Shown: positions 1-10,353, counted from the stretch's first letter. The stretch: 64,000 nt of DNA from Flavobacteriales bacterium UBA2669 (GCA_002359215.1 DEMN01000004.1:1-64000); one strand, 5' to 3'. The notes: generated by a model not told the origin, from the sequence alone. Made by a program: numbers and translations.

Positions 1-3000
1 AATGGTTCTTGTAAATCATGAGAGGCTACATAAGCAAACTGTTCTAATTCTTCATTAGACCTTACTAATTCATTAGTATATTTTAATAATTGAACATTAA
101 GTTTCTTAAGGGATTCTTCATAATCTTTTTGATAGGAAATATCCGTCATAGCTCCAACCATTCTAACTGCACTTCCTTTTTCATCTCTAATCACCACTCC
201 TCTATCTATTACATAAGCATATTCACCACTTTCTTTTTTATATCTGTATTCATGTTGCCAATTTATTGAATTTGGGTCTTTAATAATATTATCTAGTGAT
301 TTTAAAATAATATCCAAATCATCAGGATGTATTCTGCTTGACCAAGATTCTAAATCAGGTACATTATTGGTTACATCATAACCAAAAAGGGTTTTGTATC
401 CTTTCCCCCAATACAATTGGTTATTAATAATGTCCCAATCCCAAATAGCATCATTGGTAGCTTCCGTTACTTTTTCAAAACGCTCGTTAGATTGACGAAT
501 TTGTTCTTCAGCATCTTTTCTTTCCGTCACATCTTTCATATAAACTGCCAAGCCATTTTTTATAGGATAAGCACTTAAGTCAAACCACTTACCTAAAGGA
601 GCATAATAATCTTCAAAATGAATTTTTTTCATCTTTTCCATAGCACGAGTATAATTTTCAAAAGAAACTTTACCCTCTTCCTTGGAAAATAAATCCCATA
701 AATTCTTACCAATTATTTTTTCTCTAGGAATATTAGTAAGTTCTTCAGAAACTCTATTCCAATAAGTTACTGTAAAATCTTTATCTAGTGCAAAAAATGC
801 ATCTCCAATACTTTCTAAAATAGTATTCTTTTCTTCTAAAGCTTTAATAGCTTTTTCATCTGCTAACTTTCTATCTGTTACATCAAACCTAATCGCTAAA
901 TATTGAAATGGTCTATTCTTTTCATCTAAAAAGGGAACAATAGTAGTATCCACCCAGTAATAAGAACCACTCTTAGTTAAATTTTTAATTTCTCCACGCC
1001 AAACCTTACCCAAAGTAATTGTCTTCCATAAATCAACAAAAAAAGATTTTGGATGGTAACTAGAATTAATTAATTGATGTGTTTTTCCTATTAACTCTTC
1101 TCGTGAATATTGAGATATTTTACAAAAATTATCATTAACAGAGGTTATTACTCCAGTTTTATCTGTAAATGCAATAATAGCAGATTGGTCTAATGAAAAC
1201 TTATAATCTTCTAATGTTTTTAAACTTTTCTTAAGTGCTATTTCATTTAGCTTTTGTTCATGTATATCCTGAAAACTACCATAAATTTTCACACAAGTGC
1301 CATCAACAAACTCTGCTCTTCCTATAGTTCTAATCCATTTTAAATTACCCTTTTCGGTAATAATTCTAAGTTCTTCATCCCATGATGTCCCATCTTTTAT
1401 ACATTGTTCAACTCTTTTCTTAATAATGTCTTTATCTCCACCCACAAAACCAGATATACCTTTACTTAATGTTGGTTTAAAATCAGGTTCTACCTCTCTA
1501 ATTTCTTTAGTAATACCAGACCAATAAACACTATTTTTTTTAACATCTATTTCCCAACTCCCCACTTTTGCTAATCTTGATGTATTCTCTAACAACTGTT
1601 GTAATTCCTTCATTTCTGTTACATCTCTTCCATAAGCGAAAACAAAACCGTCCTCTCCAAAAACATCCGATGAATTCCAAGATATCCATTTATAAGAACC
1701 TGACTTAGTTCTATACCTATTAGTAAATCCCTGAGATTGTCTATCTCCTGTTATTGTTTCGCTGTATTCTTTAATTGTTTTTTTCACATCATCTGGGTGT
1801 AGAAATTTCTCAAATGGTTGAGAAATAATTTCTTCTTCTGTATATCCTAAAACTTTTGTAAAAGCAAGGTTTACTTTTACAAAACAACCGTCCGGAGAAG
1901 CAATAGCCATTATATCCGGTGCACTATCAAAAAATAATTTTAACTCTTCTTCTTGTTGTTTACGTTTAATTTCCGCTCCTAAAAAATTACTTAATGGATA
2001 AAATATTTCTGTTCTATATAAATCATTTTTTAATGAGTCTCTACTGGTTAAAACCATTACTCCTACAAAATTATTATTATGAAACAATGGAAAACCAACT
2101 CCTGATTTTAATCCTGAGTTTTTTGCTGATTCATTTCTTATAAATCTTGGAATTACATTAATATTCTCCCATACTTCTACTTGTAAATCTTTCCATACCT
2201 TGCCAGGTAATCCTTCTTCTTTTTTTAGTCTTTTAATTTTTTTAGTATCTTTTAAATAAACTTGAGCTTTTTCTTCTGTAACACACACAGACATTAGTTT
2301 TAAACATTCTTCATCATTACTCATCAACCAAATTTCTGCTGTTTGATACTCACCATATTCTGCAATATATCTTAATGTATTTTCTAAAATTATTGATAAT
2401 TCATTTTCATCTTTAAATATAGATGCTACTTGGTTTTGTATTTGTTTTTGTGTTTCAGATAGTTTTAATTTAGAAACATTTCTTAATGCCCCAATCATTC
2501 TTAATGGTTTCCCATTTTTATCTCGTAACATGTGACCAATTTCTTCTACGTAAAGATAGGTTCCATCAGATTTCTTAAACCTAAACTCATTCATCCATTT
2601 TTGTCGTCTTTCATCTTTCAAAAACGCATCCCAACTCTGTTGGTGTTTCTCTCGGTCTATCGGGTGTGTTAAATCTGCCCAATCATTTAATCTAAAAACT
2701 TTATCTGTTTTATCATAACCTAAAGTAGTATAAAACCCATCTCCCCAGTAGAACTTATCTTTTTCTACGTCCCAATCATAGATAGCATCATTAGTCGCTT
2801 TATTTACTAATTCAAAGCGTTCATTACTTTCTTTTATTTTTTCTAAGTATTTAAACTTTGTTATTAATACAGATAGTAATCGTTGTGCTCTATCTATAGC
2901 ATATTCTTCATATTGATTTGGTTTTTTTGGTACTTTATAATAATTAGCAAATGTGGCTGCTACATTTCCTTTTGCATCAAAAATAGGTTGTGACCAGCAA

Positions 3001-5033
3001 GCAGCAAATTTGTATTTTTTAGGAAGATAAAGAAGGCTTTCCCAACGCTTATCATTAAAAACATTTTCCACAATAACTTTTTCTTTGATATAAGCTGCCG
3101 TCCCACATGATCCAACATATTTCCCAATACTTGCTCCCTCAAGTTCTTTTACATATTCTTTTTGTAGAGAAGGAGATGCTAGATTATAAAGTCTTCCTTC
3201 TACAACTCTCATTACAGAAGCTTGCATAGTTGGAAATAGATATTCTAATTTTAACACATAAGTAGAAATAACTTGTTCTAACTTTGCGCTTTCTTGCATA
3301 CTCAAAGTCATTATTTCTCTTTCTATTGCTTCTAATTGTTCATAAAAATATTCTTGTGTAATGTCTTTTATAGCACCTAACACCCTATTAACCTTTCCTT
3401 TATCATTACGCAAAAACATCGCTCTATCATTTACAAAAGCATATTCTCCATTGGATTTTCTAATCCTATATTTCATAGACCAGGATGTTTCTTTAGTTTT
3501 ATTAAGAGCAGATTTAAAGCTTTTAATAAACTTAGAAAAATCATCGGGATGTATCCGTGCATTTATTATTTCATTATTTTCTTTTATAGATTGTATTTCT
3601 ACTCCAAAATTTCTTTTAAATCCATCTCCTAAAAACAATTCATTGGTAATAGGGTTAAAATCCCAAATGCTTTCCGTACCTGCTTGCATTACCAACTTAA
3701 AACGTTGGTTGCTTTTTTCTAACTCTTCCTGAACAGTTACCAAATCCGTGATATCAACACTATTAATTACAATGCCATTAATCGTTTTGTCTTCTTCCAA
3801 ATTGGTTCCTACACTTTGCAACCAACACCAACTCCCATCCTTTCTTTTAAATCGATATGGAGATGATTTTACTCTTCTATCTTTTGATAATTGGCTAAAC
3901 TCTTTTTGTAGTAACTCAATATCTTCAGGATGAAAAAAATTAAATGCATTATTTCCTATTAAGTCTTTTTCTGTGTACCCTAAAATTTGTTTGTAATTTG
4001 GACTAATATAGTAATACTCTCCTTCCGAACTAACAATAGTAACTAAATCTGAACCCTCTTGAATTAAAGCCTTAAATCGTTGTTCACTAAGCTTAAGTCG
4101 TTTTTCAACTTCCTTTCTATCTGTAATATCCGTATGAGTACCTGTCATTAAAAGTGGCTTACCATCAGGCATCCATTTAATCACTCTACCTCTATCATTT
4201 ACCCATATATAATTTCCATTTTTATGTTTTAACCGAAAATCAACATCATAAAAAACTATTTTTTTATCTATGCATTCTTTTATTTTTTCATCAGATAATG
4301 CCATATCATCGGGGTGAATAAATTTGTATATAGTTTTCTCATTAACCGGCTGAAGTTCTTCTAAAGTATAGCCTATTATATTTGCCCAACGTTCATTAAT
4401 TTTAATTTCTCCTGTTTCAAAATTCCATTCCCAAGTTCCTATACGAGTTGCCTCTACTATGTTTTTTAATCTTGCTGTTTCATTATCAATTAAGTTTTTA
4501 CTTTCATTTATTTCATTATTTCTTTTTCTTAAAATGAGCAATTGCATTAGCTGATTAGCTAAAGATTGTAATGAAATAATCTGTTGCTGATTAAGTTTGT
4601 TTGGTTTGGTATCTAAAACACACAATGTTCCTAATGGAACACCTTCTTCTGTAAGTAAAGGTACTCCTGCATAAAAAACAATATTAGGTTTTAAAACAAC
4701 TAATGAATTGTTATTAAATCGTTTATCTATTCTAGTATCTTCTATTATTAAGATATCATTAGACTTTTTAATTGTATGAATACAAAAAGAATGTTCTATT
4801 GGAGTTCTTTTAATTTTTACTCCATGATGTGATTTAATAAATTGATATTTATCATCCAGAAACGACACTAAAGCAATAGGGGTATTACATATATAAGCCG
4901 CTAAACGGGTAATGTCATCGTATTCTTTTTCAGGAAGTGTGTTTAATATTTTATATTGCTCTAAAGCCTTTATCCTTTTATCTACAGCATCAGTATTAGG
5001 TTTCTTCATAAGCAAACTAAGTGTTAAAAGCAT
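1..5033 (-). CDS. Multi-PAS/GAF sensor histidine kinase, C-terminus cut by the left edge
   Basis: Read by translating the minus strand: 1,677 codons stay open from the ATG at 5033 to the window edge. An N-terminal GAF domain (about 20-170) is followed by three PAS domains (about 190-305, 318-432, 443-558), a second GAF (about 573-711), a PAS (740-850), a third GAF (858-1020) and five more PAS domains (about 1033-1138, 1148-1255, 1273-1388, 1398-1502, 1519-1630). Most PAS units end in the usual D-[IV]-T-[ED]-x-K type linker. The last residues, YVASHDLQEP, are the H-box of a HisKA dimerisation domain, so the histidine to be phosphorylated is present but the ATPase domain lies outside the window. 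No membrane segment is seen, so it is probably a cytosolic sensor integrating several signals. An in-frame ATG at 5009 is an alternative start. Ligands are unknown. Confidence 0.93.
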   Translation of the reverse strand, partial: MLLTLSLLMKKPNTDAVDKRIKALEQYKILNTLPEKEYDDITRLAAYICNTPIALVSFLDDKYQFIKSHHGVKIKRTPIEHSFCIHTIKKSNDILIIEDTRIDKRFNNNSLVVLKPNIVFYAGVPLLTEEGVPLGTLCVLDTKPNKLNQQQIISLQSLANQLMQLLILRKRNNEINESKNLIDNETARLKNIVEATRIGTWEWNFETGEIKINERWANIIGYTLEELQPVNEKTIYKFIHPDDMALSDEKIKECIDKKIVFYDVDFRLKHKNGNYIWVNDRGRVIKWMPDGKPLLMTGTHTDITDRKEVEKRLKLSEQRFKALIQEGSDLVTIVSSEGEYYYISPNYKQILGYTEKDLIGNNAFNFFHPEDIELLQKEFSQLSKDRRVKSSPYRFKRKDGSWCWLQSVGTNLEEDKTINGIVINSVDITDLVTVQEELEKSNQRFKLVMQAGTESIWDFNPITNELFLGDGFKRNFGVEIQSIKENNEIINARIHPDDFSKFIKSFKSALNKTKETSWSMKYRIRKSNGEYAFVNDRAMFLRNDKGKVNRVLGAIKDITQEYFYEQLEAIEREIMTLSMQESAKLEQVISTYVLKLEYLFPTMQASVMRVVEGRLYNLASPSLQKEYVKELEGASIGKYVGSCGTAAYIKEKVIVENVFNDKRWESLLYLPKKYKFAACWSQPIFDAKGNVAATFANYYKVPKKPNQYEEYAIDRAQRLLSVLITKFKYLEKIKESNERFELVNKATNDAIYDWDVEKDKFYWGDGFYTTLGYDKTDKVFRLNDWADLTHPIDREKHQQSWDAFLKDERRQKWMNEFRFKKSDGTYLYVEEIGHMLRDKNGKPLRMIGALRNVSKLKLSETQKQIQNQVASIFKDENELSIILENTLRYIAEYGEYQTAEIWLMSNDEECLKLMSVCVTEEKAQVYLKDTKKIKRLKKEEGLPGKVWKDLQVEVWENINVIPRFIRNESAKNSGLKSGVGFPLFHNNNFVGVMVLTSRDSLKNDLYRTEIFYPLSNFLGAEIKRKQQEEELKLFFDSAPDIMAIASPDGCFVKVNLAFTKVLGYTEEEIISQPFEKFLHPDDVKKTIKEYSETITGDRQSQGFTNRYRTKSGSYKWISWNSSDVFGEDGFVFAYGRDVTEMKELQQLLENTSRLAKVGSWEIDVKKNSVYWSGITKEIREVEPDFKPTLSKGISGFVGGDKDIIKKRVEQCIKDGTSWDEELRIITEKGNLKWIRTIGRAEFVDGTCVKIYGSFQDIHEQKLNEIALKKSLKTLEDYKFSLDQSAIIAFTDKTGVITSVNDNFCKISQYSREELIGKTHQLINSSYHPKSFFVDLWKTITLGKVWRGEIKNLTKSGSYYWVDTTIVPFLDEKNRPFQYLAIRFDVTDRKLADEKAIKALEEKNTILESIGDAFFALDKDFTVTYWNRVSEELTNIPREKIIGKNLWDLFSKEEGKVSFENYTRAMEKMKKIHFEDYYAPLGKWFDLSAYPIKNGLAVYMKDVTERKDAEEQIRQSNERFEKVTEATNDAIWDWDIINNQLYWGKGYKTLFGYDVTNNVPDLESWSSRIHPDDLDIILKSLDNIIKDPNSINWQHEYRYKKESGEYAYVIDRGVVIRDEKGSAVRMVGAMTDISYQKDYEESLKKLNVQLLKYTNELVRSNEELEQFAYVASHDLQEP

Positions 5034-5156
5034 TTGTAACCACTTTAAAATTAAAATGTTTACAAGGTATTAAAATTATTATTTTTTTAACACTTAGCAG
5101 CTTTTCCGTTATTATTTTTAAAAAATATAAAAATAATATGCTTAAAAAAAATCTAT

Positions 5157-6818
5157 TTATCCTAACTTTTTATTAATAATTTCTAATGTCTGTTTTTCAA
5201 TAGCAATGGTTTTTTGAAAAATATCTTCACCTTCTTTAATCAATTTATCTGCAAAAGGTCTGTCTTTAATATCTTTAACATTAATTTTAACATTAAAATA
5301 CGCTCCTGCCACAGCAGATTTGGCACACATAATACCAACTGCACCATCAGAAAGAGAAGATTGTAAACCTGATTGCATCATTTCTTGCATCACCTCCATA
5401 GATTCAAAAGCAGTTTTCATTACTTTAAATGGAACTTCTGCAGCATATTTAGTAGCATTTTCTATCGCTTCATCCCTTAATTTAATTTCTTCTGCTGTTT
5501 CTTTTGGCATTCTAAAACCATCAATAATTTTATTAAATGCATTGGTATCTTCATCTACTAAGTTAAGCAATATGGTTTTGTATTGTTGTCCTTTAACTGC
5601 CCAGTTAGAAAAAAATTCCCATTTATCATCCCAACCTCTTTTATGTCCTGATAAATTGGCAACCATAGTTCCCAATGCCACACCCAACGTACCAACATAA
5701 GCAGCAATAGAACCACCTCCGGGAGCCATAGATTCTGCAGCAGTTTCATCAGCAAAATCTTTTAATGTTAGGTCAATTAATTTCTTAGGTGCATCTTTTT
5801 CTAAGATATATTCAATAATTTTTTCATCAGGGTTAAAAGGTTTTAATTCATCTAATCCTAAAGATTTTATAGCAATTTTAATTTTTTCTTTTTCAGAACA
5901 ACCTAACGAACGCTCTTGTTTAATCAAAAAATAATCTGCAGCATCTAGCATAGCTTTTAGCGGAATCAACCCTACTAACTCAGATCCTGTAACACGTAAA
6001 CCCCTTTCTTGAGCAGCTCTACAAGTTTCATCAAAAGCCACATGCATAGAGGTAATAGAAATATTAGTTAGGTTGTAAGAAATTTGAGCAATACCATACT
6101 CATCAATAAACCAGCCTATGCCTTTTACTGCTTTCAATTTTCCGGGAATTCTTTTTTCTACTCCATTTTCTTTTACTAATCGTCCTGCTTCTCTAATATC
6201 AAAAGCAATAGCATTAGCTCTTCTAGTTGATGTCGAATTTAAATTAACATTATATGCAATTAAAAAATCTCTTGCACTAATAGCTGTTGCCCCACTTTTT
6301 TGTACTTGTTCATTAAATATTGTAGGACCGAAATCTGGCTTCCATGAAACATCGTTTAGCTTTTCTTTTAGTCCTTCATACTCGCCCGAACGACAATTAG
6401 CTAAATTTTTTCTCTTTTCCTCTTGAGCTGCATTTTCATAACAATAAACAGGGATAGCCAATTCTTCTCCTACTCTTTTTGCTAATTTCTGAGCATATTT
6501 TACAGTTTCTTCCATAGTAATTCCTGAAATAGGAACTAAAGGACAAACATCTGTAGCTCCAAAACGAGGATGTTCACCTTGATGTCCTCTCATATCAATC
6601 AACTCTGCTGCTTTCTTAATTAATAAAAATGCTGCTTCAATAACAGATTCTGGTTCTCCTACAAAAGTAATCACTGTTCTATTAGTGGCTTTTCCCGGAT
6701 CTACATCTAACAGTTTAACACCTTCAACTGTTTCTACGACAGCTGTAATGGTTTTTATCTTTGCTTCATTTCTTCCTTCGCTAATGTTAGGAACACATTC
6801 TATCAATTGTTTTGACAT
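5157..6818 (-). CDS. ftcD: Bifunctional glutamate formimidoyltransferase / formimidotetrahydrofolate cyclodeaminase
   Basis: This enzyme moves the formimino group of formiminoglutamate, a histidine degradation product, to tetrahydrofolate and then deaminates it to 5,10-methenyl-THF. The protein opens with ECVPNISEGRN, the hallmark of the formiminotransferase N-terminal subdomain (about 1-180). The formiminotransferase C-terminal subdomain follows (about 181-325), and a cyclodeaminase domain (about 345-545) carries ESMAPGGGSIAAYVG. The length of 553 aa matches the fused animal-type FTCD. No other hut genes are adjacent. Together with fhs and glyA elsewhere in the window it feeds the folate one-carbon pool. 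A TAGTTTTG promoter box lies 46-53 bases upstream. The assignment is secure; the physiological role without neighbouring hut genes is inferred. Confidence 0.95.
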   Translation of the reverse strand: MSKQLIECVPNISEGRNEAKIKTITAVVETVEGVKLLDVDPGKATNRTVITFVGEPESVIEAAFLLIKKAAELIDMRGHQGEHPRFGATDVCPLVPISGITMEETVKYAQKLAKRVGEELAIPVYCYENAAQEEKRKNLANCRSGEYEGLKEKLNDVSWKPDFGPTIFNEQVQKSGATAISARDFLIAYNVNLNSTSTRRANAIAFDIREAGRLVKENGVEKRIPGKLKAVKGIGWFIDEYGIAQISYNLTNISITSMHVAFDETCRAAQERGLRVTGSELVGLIPLKAMLDAADYFLIKQERSLGCSEKEKIKIAIKSLGLDELKPFNPDEKIIEYILEKDAPKKLIDLTLKDFADETAAESMAPGGGSIAAYVGTLGVALGTMVANLSGHKRGWDDKWEFFSNWAVKGQQYKTILLNLVDEDTNAFNKIIDGFRMPKETAEEIKLRDEAIENATKYAAEVPFKVMKTAFESMEVMQEMMQSGLQSSLSDGAVGIMCAKSAVAGAYFNVKINVKDIKDRPFADKLIKEGEDIFQKTIAIEKQTLEIINKKLG

Positions 6819-6863
6819 AAGTATTATTATTATTTATAAATTAATTTAAAATTTGTTCAACCA

Positions 6864-6894
6864 CAAAACTAAGTGTTTACTGATTAACTTAAAA
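6864..6894 (-). promoter_or_regulatory. Predicted promoter of ftcD
   Basis: On the minus strand TAGTTTTG (6871-6864) matches the Bacteroidota -7 box TAnnTTTG. TTTT lies 19 bases upstream, at 6894-6891, one mismatch from the -33 TTTG. It would start a leader of about 40 nt before the ftcD ATG. Confidence 0.55.
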
Positions 6895-6943
6895 TGGATA
6901 TGTTAAAAATAAATTACTATCTTCTAAAAGAATTTTTAAGCAT

Positions 6944-6975
6944 AAAAAAACTCCCGAAGCAATTCAGGAGTTTTT
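6944..6975 (-). terminator. Rho-independent terminator after the TPR-like gene
   Basis: AAAACTCC and GGAGTTTT pair around GAA-GCAA-TTC, giving a stem with one C/A mismatch and a GCAA loop. On the minus strand it is followed by a run of T. It begins 20 bases past the stop codon of the gene at 6995-7921. T residues also follow on the plus strand, so it could work both ways. Confidence 0.85.
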
Positions 6976-6994
6976 ATTTTTTTATTGATTCAAT

Positions 6995-7921
6995 CTAATT
7001 ATCAAAATCATCTTCAATTTCATCTAATTTTTTATCTGCATTCTTAACATCTTGGTCAATTATTACTTTTCCTTTTTTCAAATCTTGATTATCTTCATCA
7101 TCTTCATCACTATAAAACTTCTTCATCACCACATCTTTCTCTTTTGCTTTTTGTTTTTTCTCTTCTTGTTTTTTCTTATCAAGTACTTCTGGATCATATT
7201 TTTTAAACACTTCAACCATTTTTTTAGCTTTTGCAGCCATCTCCATATCTCCGGCTTGAGTAAAGTATTCTTCTAAAATTAGCATTCCCGAAGAAATTAC
7301 TCCAGCGGTAGCGGTTGAAGGTTCAAATTTTTCATCTATAAGAGCCATTGCTTCTCTAGCATTTTTTTCTCCTTCAACAGCATTCATGGATTTAATTTCA
7401 CTTATACCTTGCCATAACTGTAACACAGGATCATTTGGTATTGCTTTAAAAGCATACTTATATTCTAAAGCCGCTTTTCTTGGTTTATCCACTAAAAATA
7501 AATGCTGGCCTAATTTATTAGCTGTGTCGGCAATATTAATAAAAAACTCTTTATAATCTTCCATTGTTGGCTCATAATCATCAAAATATTTTTGAGCTTT
7601 TGCTTCTGCTTTAACATATTTGTAAATATACTTTTCAGCATCTTTTAATGGTTTGGGATAGTCTGAATCTCTTTCTCCAACACTATACTTTTCAGGTAAT
7701 TTAGAAATTTCATACAACCCCATTGCAGCATACAAGTATGGCATGGGATGTTTTCTGTAAGTCGCATCATCCATTAATTTTATAGATCTGTCTACTAACT
7801 TATCATACTTTTCATCAACATATAAAAAATTCAAATCTTCAATTTTTTTATCTTGAGCAACTGCTTTTCCAGAAGTGGTTAATAATAATAATGTGATTAA
7901 TTGTATTGAAAAATTTTTCAT
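6995..7921 (-). CDS. Secreted TPR-like protein of unknown function
   Basis: A 308-aa protein with a Sec signal peptide (about 1-22, hydrophobic core LITLLLLTTSG, likely cleaved after AVAQ). The middle (about 25-235) is all-helical with paired-helix periodicity, and segments such as AALEYKYAFKAIPNDPVLQLWQG look like tetratricopeptide repeats. The last 70 residues are highly charged, with a lysine/glutamate run followed by an acidic DEDDEDNQD patch. It is probably periplasmic. TPR folds usually mediate protein contacts, but nothing in the sequence gives a partner. It is a single-gene unit: a TATCTTTG box lies about 60 bases upstream and a clear terminator follows. I do not recognise a named family. 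Confidence 0.85.
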   Translation of the reverse strand: MKNFSIQLITLLLLTTSGKAVAQDKKIEDLNFLYVDEKYDKLVDRSIKLMDDATYRKHPMPYLYAAMGLYEISKLPEKYSVGERDSDYPKPLKDAEKYIYKYVKAEAKAQKYFDDYEPTMEDYKEFFINIADTANKLGQHLFLVDKPRKAALEYKYAFKAIPNDPVLQLWQGISEIKSMNAVEGEKNAREAMALIDEKFEPSTATAGVISSGMLILEEYFTQAGDMEMAAKAKKMVEVFKKYDPEVLDKKKQEEKKQKAKEKDVVMKKFYSDEDDEDNQDLKKGKVIIDQDVKNADKKLDEIEDDFDN

Positions 7922-7977
7922 AGTATTTTTAGTTTTTTTAGTTAATTATACATTAAATAATTTACGCTGAACTTTTA

Positions 7978-7985
7978 CAAAGATA
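7978..7985 (-). promoter_or_regulatory. Predicted -7 box for the TPR-like gene
   Basis: TATCTTTG on the minus strand is an exact TAnnTTTG match 57 bases before the ATG at 7921. No clear -33 TTTG is seen at the usual spacing. Confidence 0.4.
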
Positions 7986-8084
7986 ATGCCTCTTTATTGA
8001 ATGTATAATTTTTTTGTTAAAAATTACATAAAAAGTTAAAAAAAGTAGGAAGTTTGACCTTAAAAGCAATAAAAATGGAACAAA

Positions 8085-8633
8085 ATGGAAAATGAAATAG
8101 AATATATTGAAGAAAATAATGAGCTAACTATTTTAATTTATCCACTTTATGATAAAAGAAAACAAAATATGCTTACCACTTGGTTAGTATTATTTTCACT
8201 TTGTGGAATAGCCATTATTAGTCAATTTTTCTTTGATTACCCAACCAGTACAAAACTATTTTTTGTTGTTTACCTTATCTTTTGGTTGTTTTTTGAGTTT
8301 AAAGTTATTTATGCCATCCGTTGGAGGAAATTTGGTAAAGAAGTAATAACTATTGACAAAGAAAGTATTTATCTCACTAAAAAAATTGGAGAAAGAGGAG
8401 TAACTGAAAGATATGACTTAAGTGCTATAAATACTATTGAAGCATTAAAATACAAAGGAAAATTAGTTTATGACATGACCTCTTCGTATTGGAATTCTAA
8501 TCATTATACCCTTACTGTAAACATTAATAAACAGCAAATTCCTTTTGGTGTTGATTTAAATGAAAAACAAGCAAAAAAAATAATTAAAACACTAAAAGAA
8601 ACTGTTAAAAACCGTGTTGAAAACAAGCTTTAA
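8085..8633 (+). CDS. Membrane protein with two TM helices and a PH-like cytosolic tail
   Basis: A 182-aa protein. Residues about 26-47 and 54-75 are hydrophobic helices separated by a short FDYPTSTKL turn, which leaves both termini on the same side, presumably the cytoplasm. The tail (about 85-175) alternates beta-strand-like stretches and resembles the PH-like tails of small bacterial membrane proteins, but that is a fold guess only. The start at 8085 was chosen over the ATG at 8075, which opens a 6-codon ORF in another frame. It lies 61 bases ahead of the peptide-binding lipoprotein gene and may share its transcript. Function is unknown. Confidence 0.75.
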   Translation: MENEIEYIEENNELTILIYPLYDKRKQNMLTTWLVLFSLCGIAIISQFFFDYPTSTKLFFVVYLIFWLFFEFKVIYAIRWRKFGKEVITIDKESIYLTKKIGERGVTERYDLSAINTIEALKYKGKLVYDMTSSYWNSNHYTLTVNINKQQIPFGVDLNEKQAKKIIKTLKETVKNRVENKL

Positions 8634-8694
8634 CACGACTAACATTCCTTTTTATTATTGCTTAACATTACATTCATAAAAACACTAATACATT

Positions 8695-10353
8695 ATGAAG
8701 CGTAATCAACTAGTTCTTATCCTTACAATATTTTCAGCAACATTATTTTTATGGTCTTGTGGCTCAGATAAGAGTGATGAAGCTGCCATGAAAATTTTTA
8801 GGTACAATGAAGCTGCCGGAATTACTTCTCTAGATCCGGCTTTTTCTAGAAACCCTGAAAACATTTGGGCGTGTAATCATCTTTATAATGGTTTACTTGA
8901 AATGGACGACCAGCTCAACATTCAACCTTCCATTGCTAAAAGATGGGAAATTTCTGAAGACGGTAAAACCTATACTTTTTACTTACACAACAATATTTAC
9001 TTTCATGATAACAAACAGTTTGAAAATGGTAAAGGAAGAAAAGTTACTGCTCATGATTTTGTTTATAGCTTCAACAGAATTTTAGATTCAAAGGTTGCTT
9101 CACCGGGAACCTGGATATTCAATAATGTTGCTTTTGAAGAAGAGTTTAACTACCAACCTTTTGAGGCAATTGATGATACTACCTTAAAAATTCACTTAAA
9201 TCAAGCTTTCCCTCCTTTTTTAGGAATTCTTACCATGCAATATTGTGCTGTAGTTCCAAAAGAAGTAGTTGAGCATTATAAAAATGATTACAGGAGCAAC
9301 CCTGTTGGTACAGGTCCTTTTATGTTTAAAGTTTGGGATGAAAACAATAAATTGGTTTTATTAAAAAACCCTAACTATTGGGAAAAAGATGAAAACGGTA
9401 AACAATTGCCTTATATAGATGCTATTTCTATATCCTTTGTTAAAGATAAAGAAATGGAATTTTTAAAATTTTTAAATAAAGAACTAGACTTTGTTTCAGG
9501 AAGAGATGGGGACAATAAAGAAAGTATTTTTACTGCTGACGGAAAACTAAAAAAGGAATATACCAACAGAGTTAAAATGCTTACAAACCCTTATCTAAAT
9601 ACTGAATATTTGGGTATTTTAGTAGACGATGAATTGGATATTGTTGCTAAAAGTCCTTTGAAAAAGAAATATGTAAGACAAGCCATTAACTATGGTTTTG
9701 ACAGAAAACAAATGATTTCTTACCTAAGAAAAAACATTGGAACTCCTGCTGAAGCAGGTTTTGTACCAAAAGGCTTACCATCTTATGATGAGGAAAAAGT
9801 GAAAGGTTATAACTACAATCCTGAAAAAGCCAAAGAGTTACTTTACTTAGCAGGATATCCAAATGGAGAAGGTATGCCAGTAGTAACTCTTTTTACAACT
9901 GCTAATTATGTTGATTTATGTGAATTTATTCAACATCAATTGGGAGAAATAGGTATAAAAGTGAAAGTAGATATTGTTCAAGCTACTACGCATAGAGAGT
10001 TAGTGGCCCGTTCTAAATTAAATTTCTTTAGAAAATCATGGATAGCAGATTATCCTGATGCTGAAAATTATTTGGCTTTATTTTATAGTAAAAATTTTAC
10101 GCCTCACGGACCAAATTATACCCATTTTAAAAATATAGCATTCGATAATTTATATGAACTTTCTCAAAAAGAAACCAACGATTCTATTCGTTACGATTAT
10201 TACCAACGTATGGATAACGTTATAATTGAAGAAGCTCCTGTAGTAATTTTATATTATGATGAAGTAGTAAGGCTAACACAACCTAATGTAGAAAATTTAG
10301 GCATCAACCCTATCAACTTATTAAGCCTAAAGAAAGTGAAGTTGTTAGATTAA
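8695..10353 (+). CDS. ABC transporter substrate-binding lipoprotein (peptide/nickel type, SBP_bac_5)
   Basis: A 552-aa family 5 extracellular solute-binding protein, the OppA/DppA class that captures peptides or related solutes for an ABC importer. The signal peptide ends in a lipobox, LFLWSC, with Cys22 as the lipidated residue. Typical motifs follow: ITSLDPAF near residue 43, LYNGLLEMD, a SEDGKTYTFYL strand, NPVGTGPF near 203 and a C-terminal EEAPVVILYY. No permease or ATPase genes lie nearby, so it must work with a transporter encoded elsewhere or has taken another role. The substrate cannot be read from sequence. Its last 9 bases overlap the 3' end of the convergent ruvX gene. Confidence 0.92.
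   Translation: MKRNQLVLILTIFSATLFLWSCGSDKSDEAAMKIFRYNEAAGITSLDPAFSRNPENIWACNHLYNGLLEMDDQLNIQPSIAKRWEISEDGKTYTFYLHNNIYFHDNKQFENGKGRKVTAHDFVYSFNRILDSKVASPGTWIFNNVAFEEEFNYQPFEAIDDTTLKIHLNQAFPPFLGILTMQYCAVVPKEVVEHYKNDYRSNPVGTGPFMFKVWDENNKLVLLKNPNYWEKDENGKQLPYIDAISISFVKDKEMEFLKFLNKELDFVSGRDGDNKESIFTADGKLKKEYTNRVKMLTNPYLNTEYLGILVDDELDIVAKSPLKKKYVRQAINYGFDRKQMISYLRKNIGTPAEAGFVPKGLPSYDEEKVKGYNYNPEKAKELLYLAGYPNGEGMPVVTLFTTANYVDLCEFIQHQLGEIGIKVKVDIVQATTHRELVARSKLNFFRKSWIADYPDAENYLALFYSKNFTPHGPNYTHFKNIAFDNLYELSQKETNDSIRYDYYQRMDNVIIEEAPVVILYYDEVVRLTQPNVENLGINPINLLSLKKVKLLD

Noticed and set aside
5320..5700. Open frames opposite ftcD, tamB, hsdM and other real genes
   Set aside because: They lie wholly within well-recognised genes in another frame and have no family features of their own.
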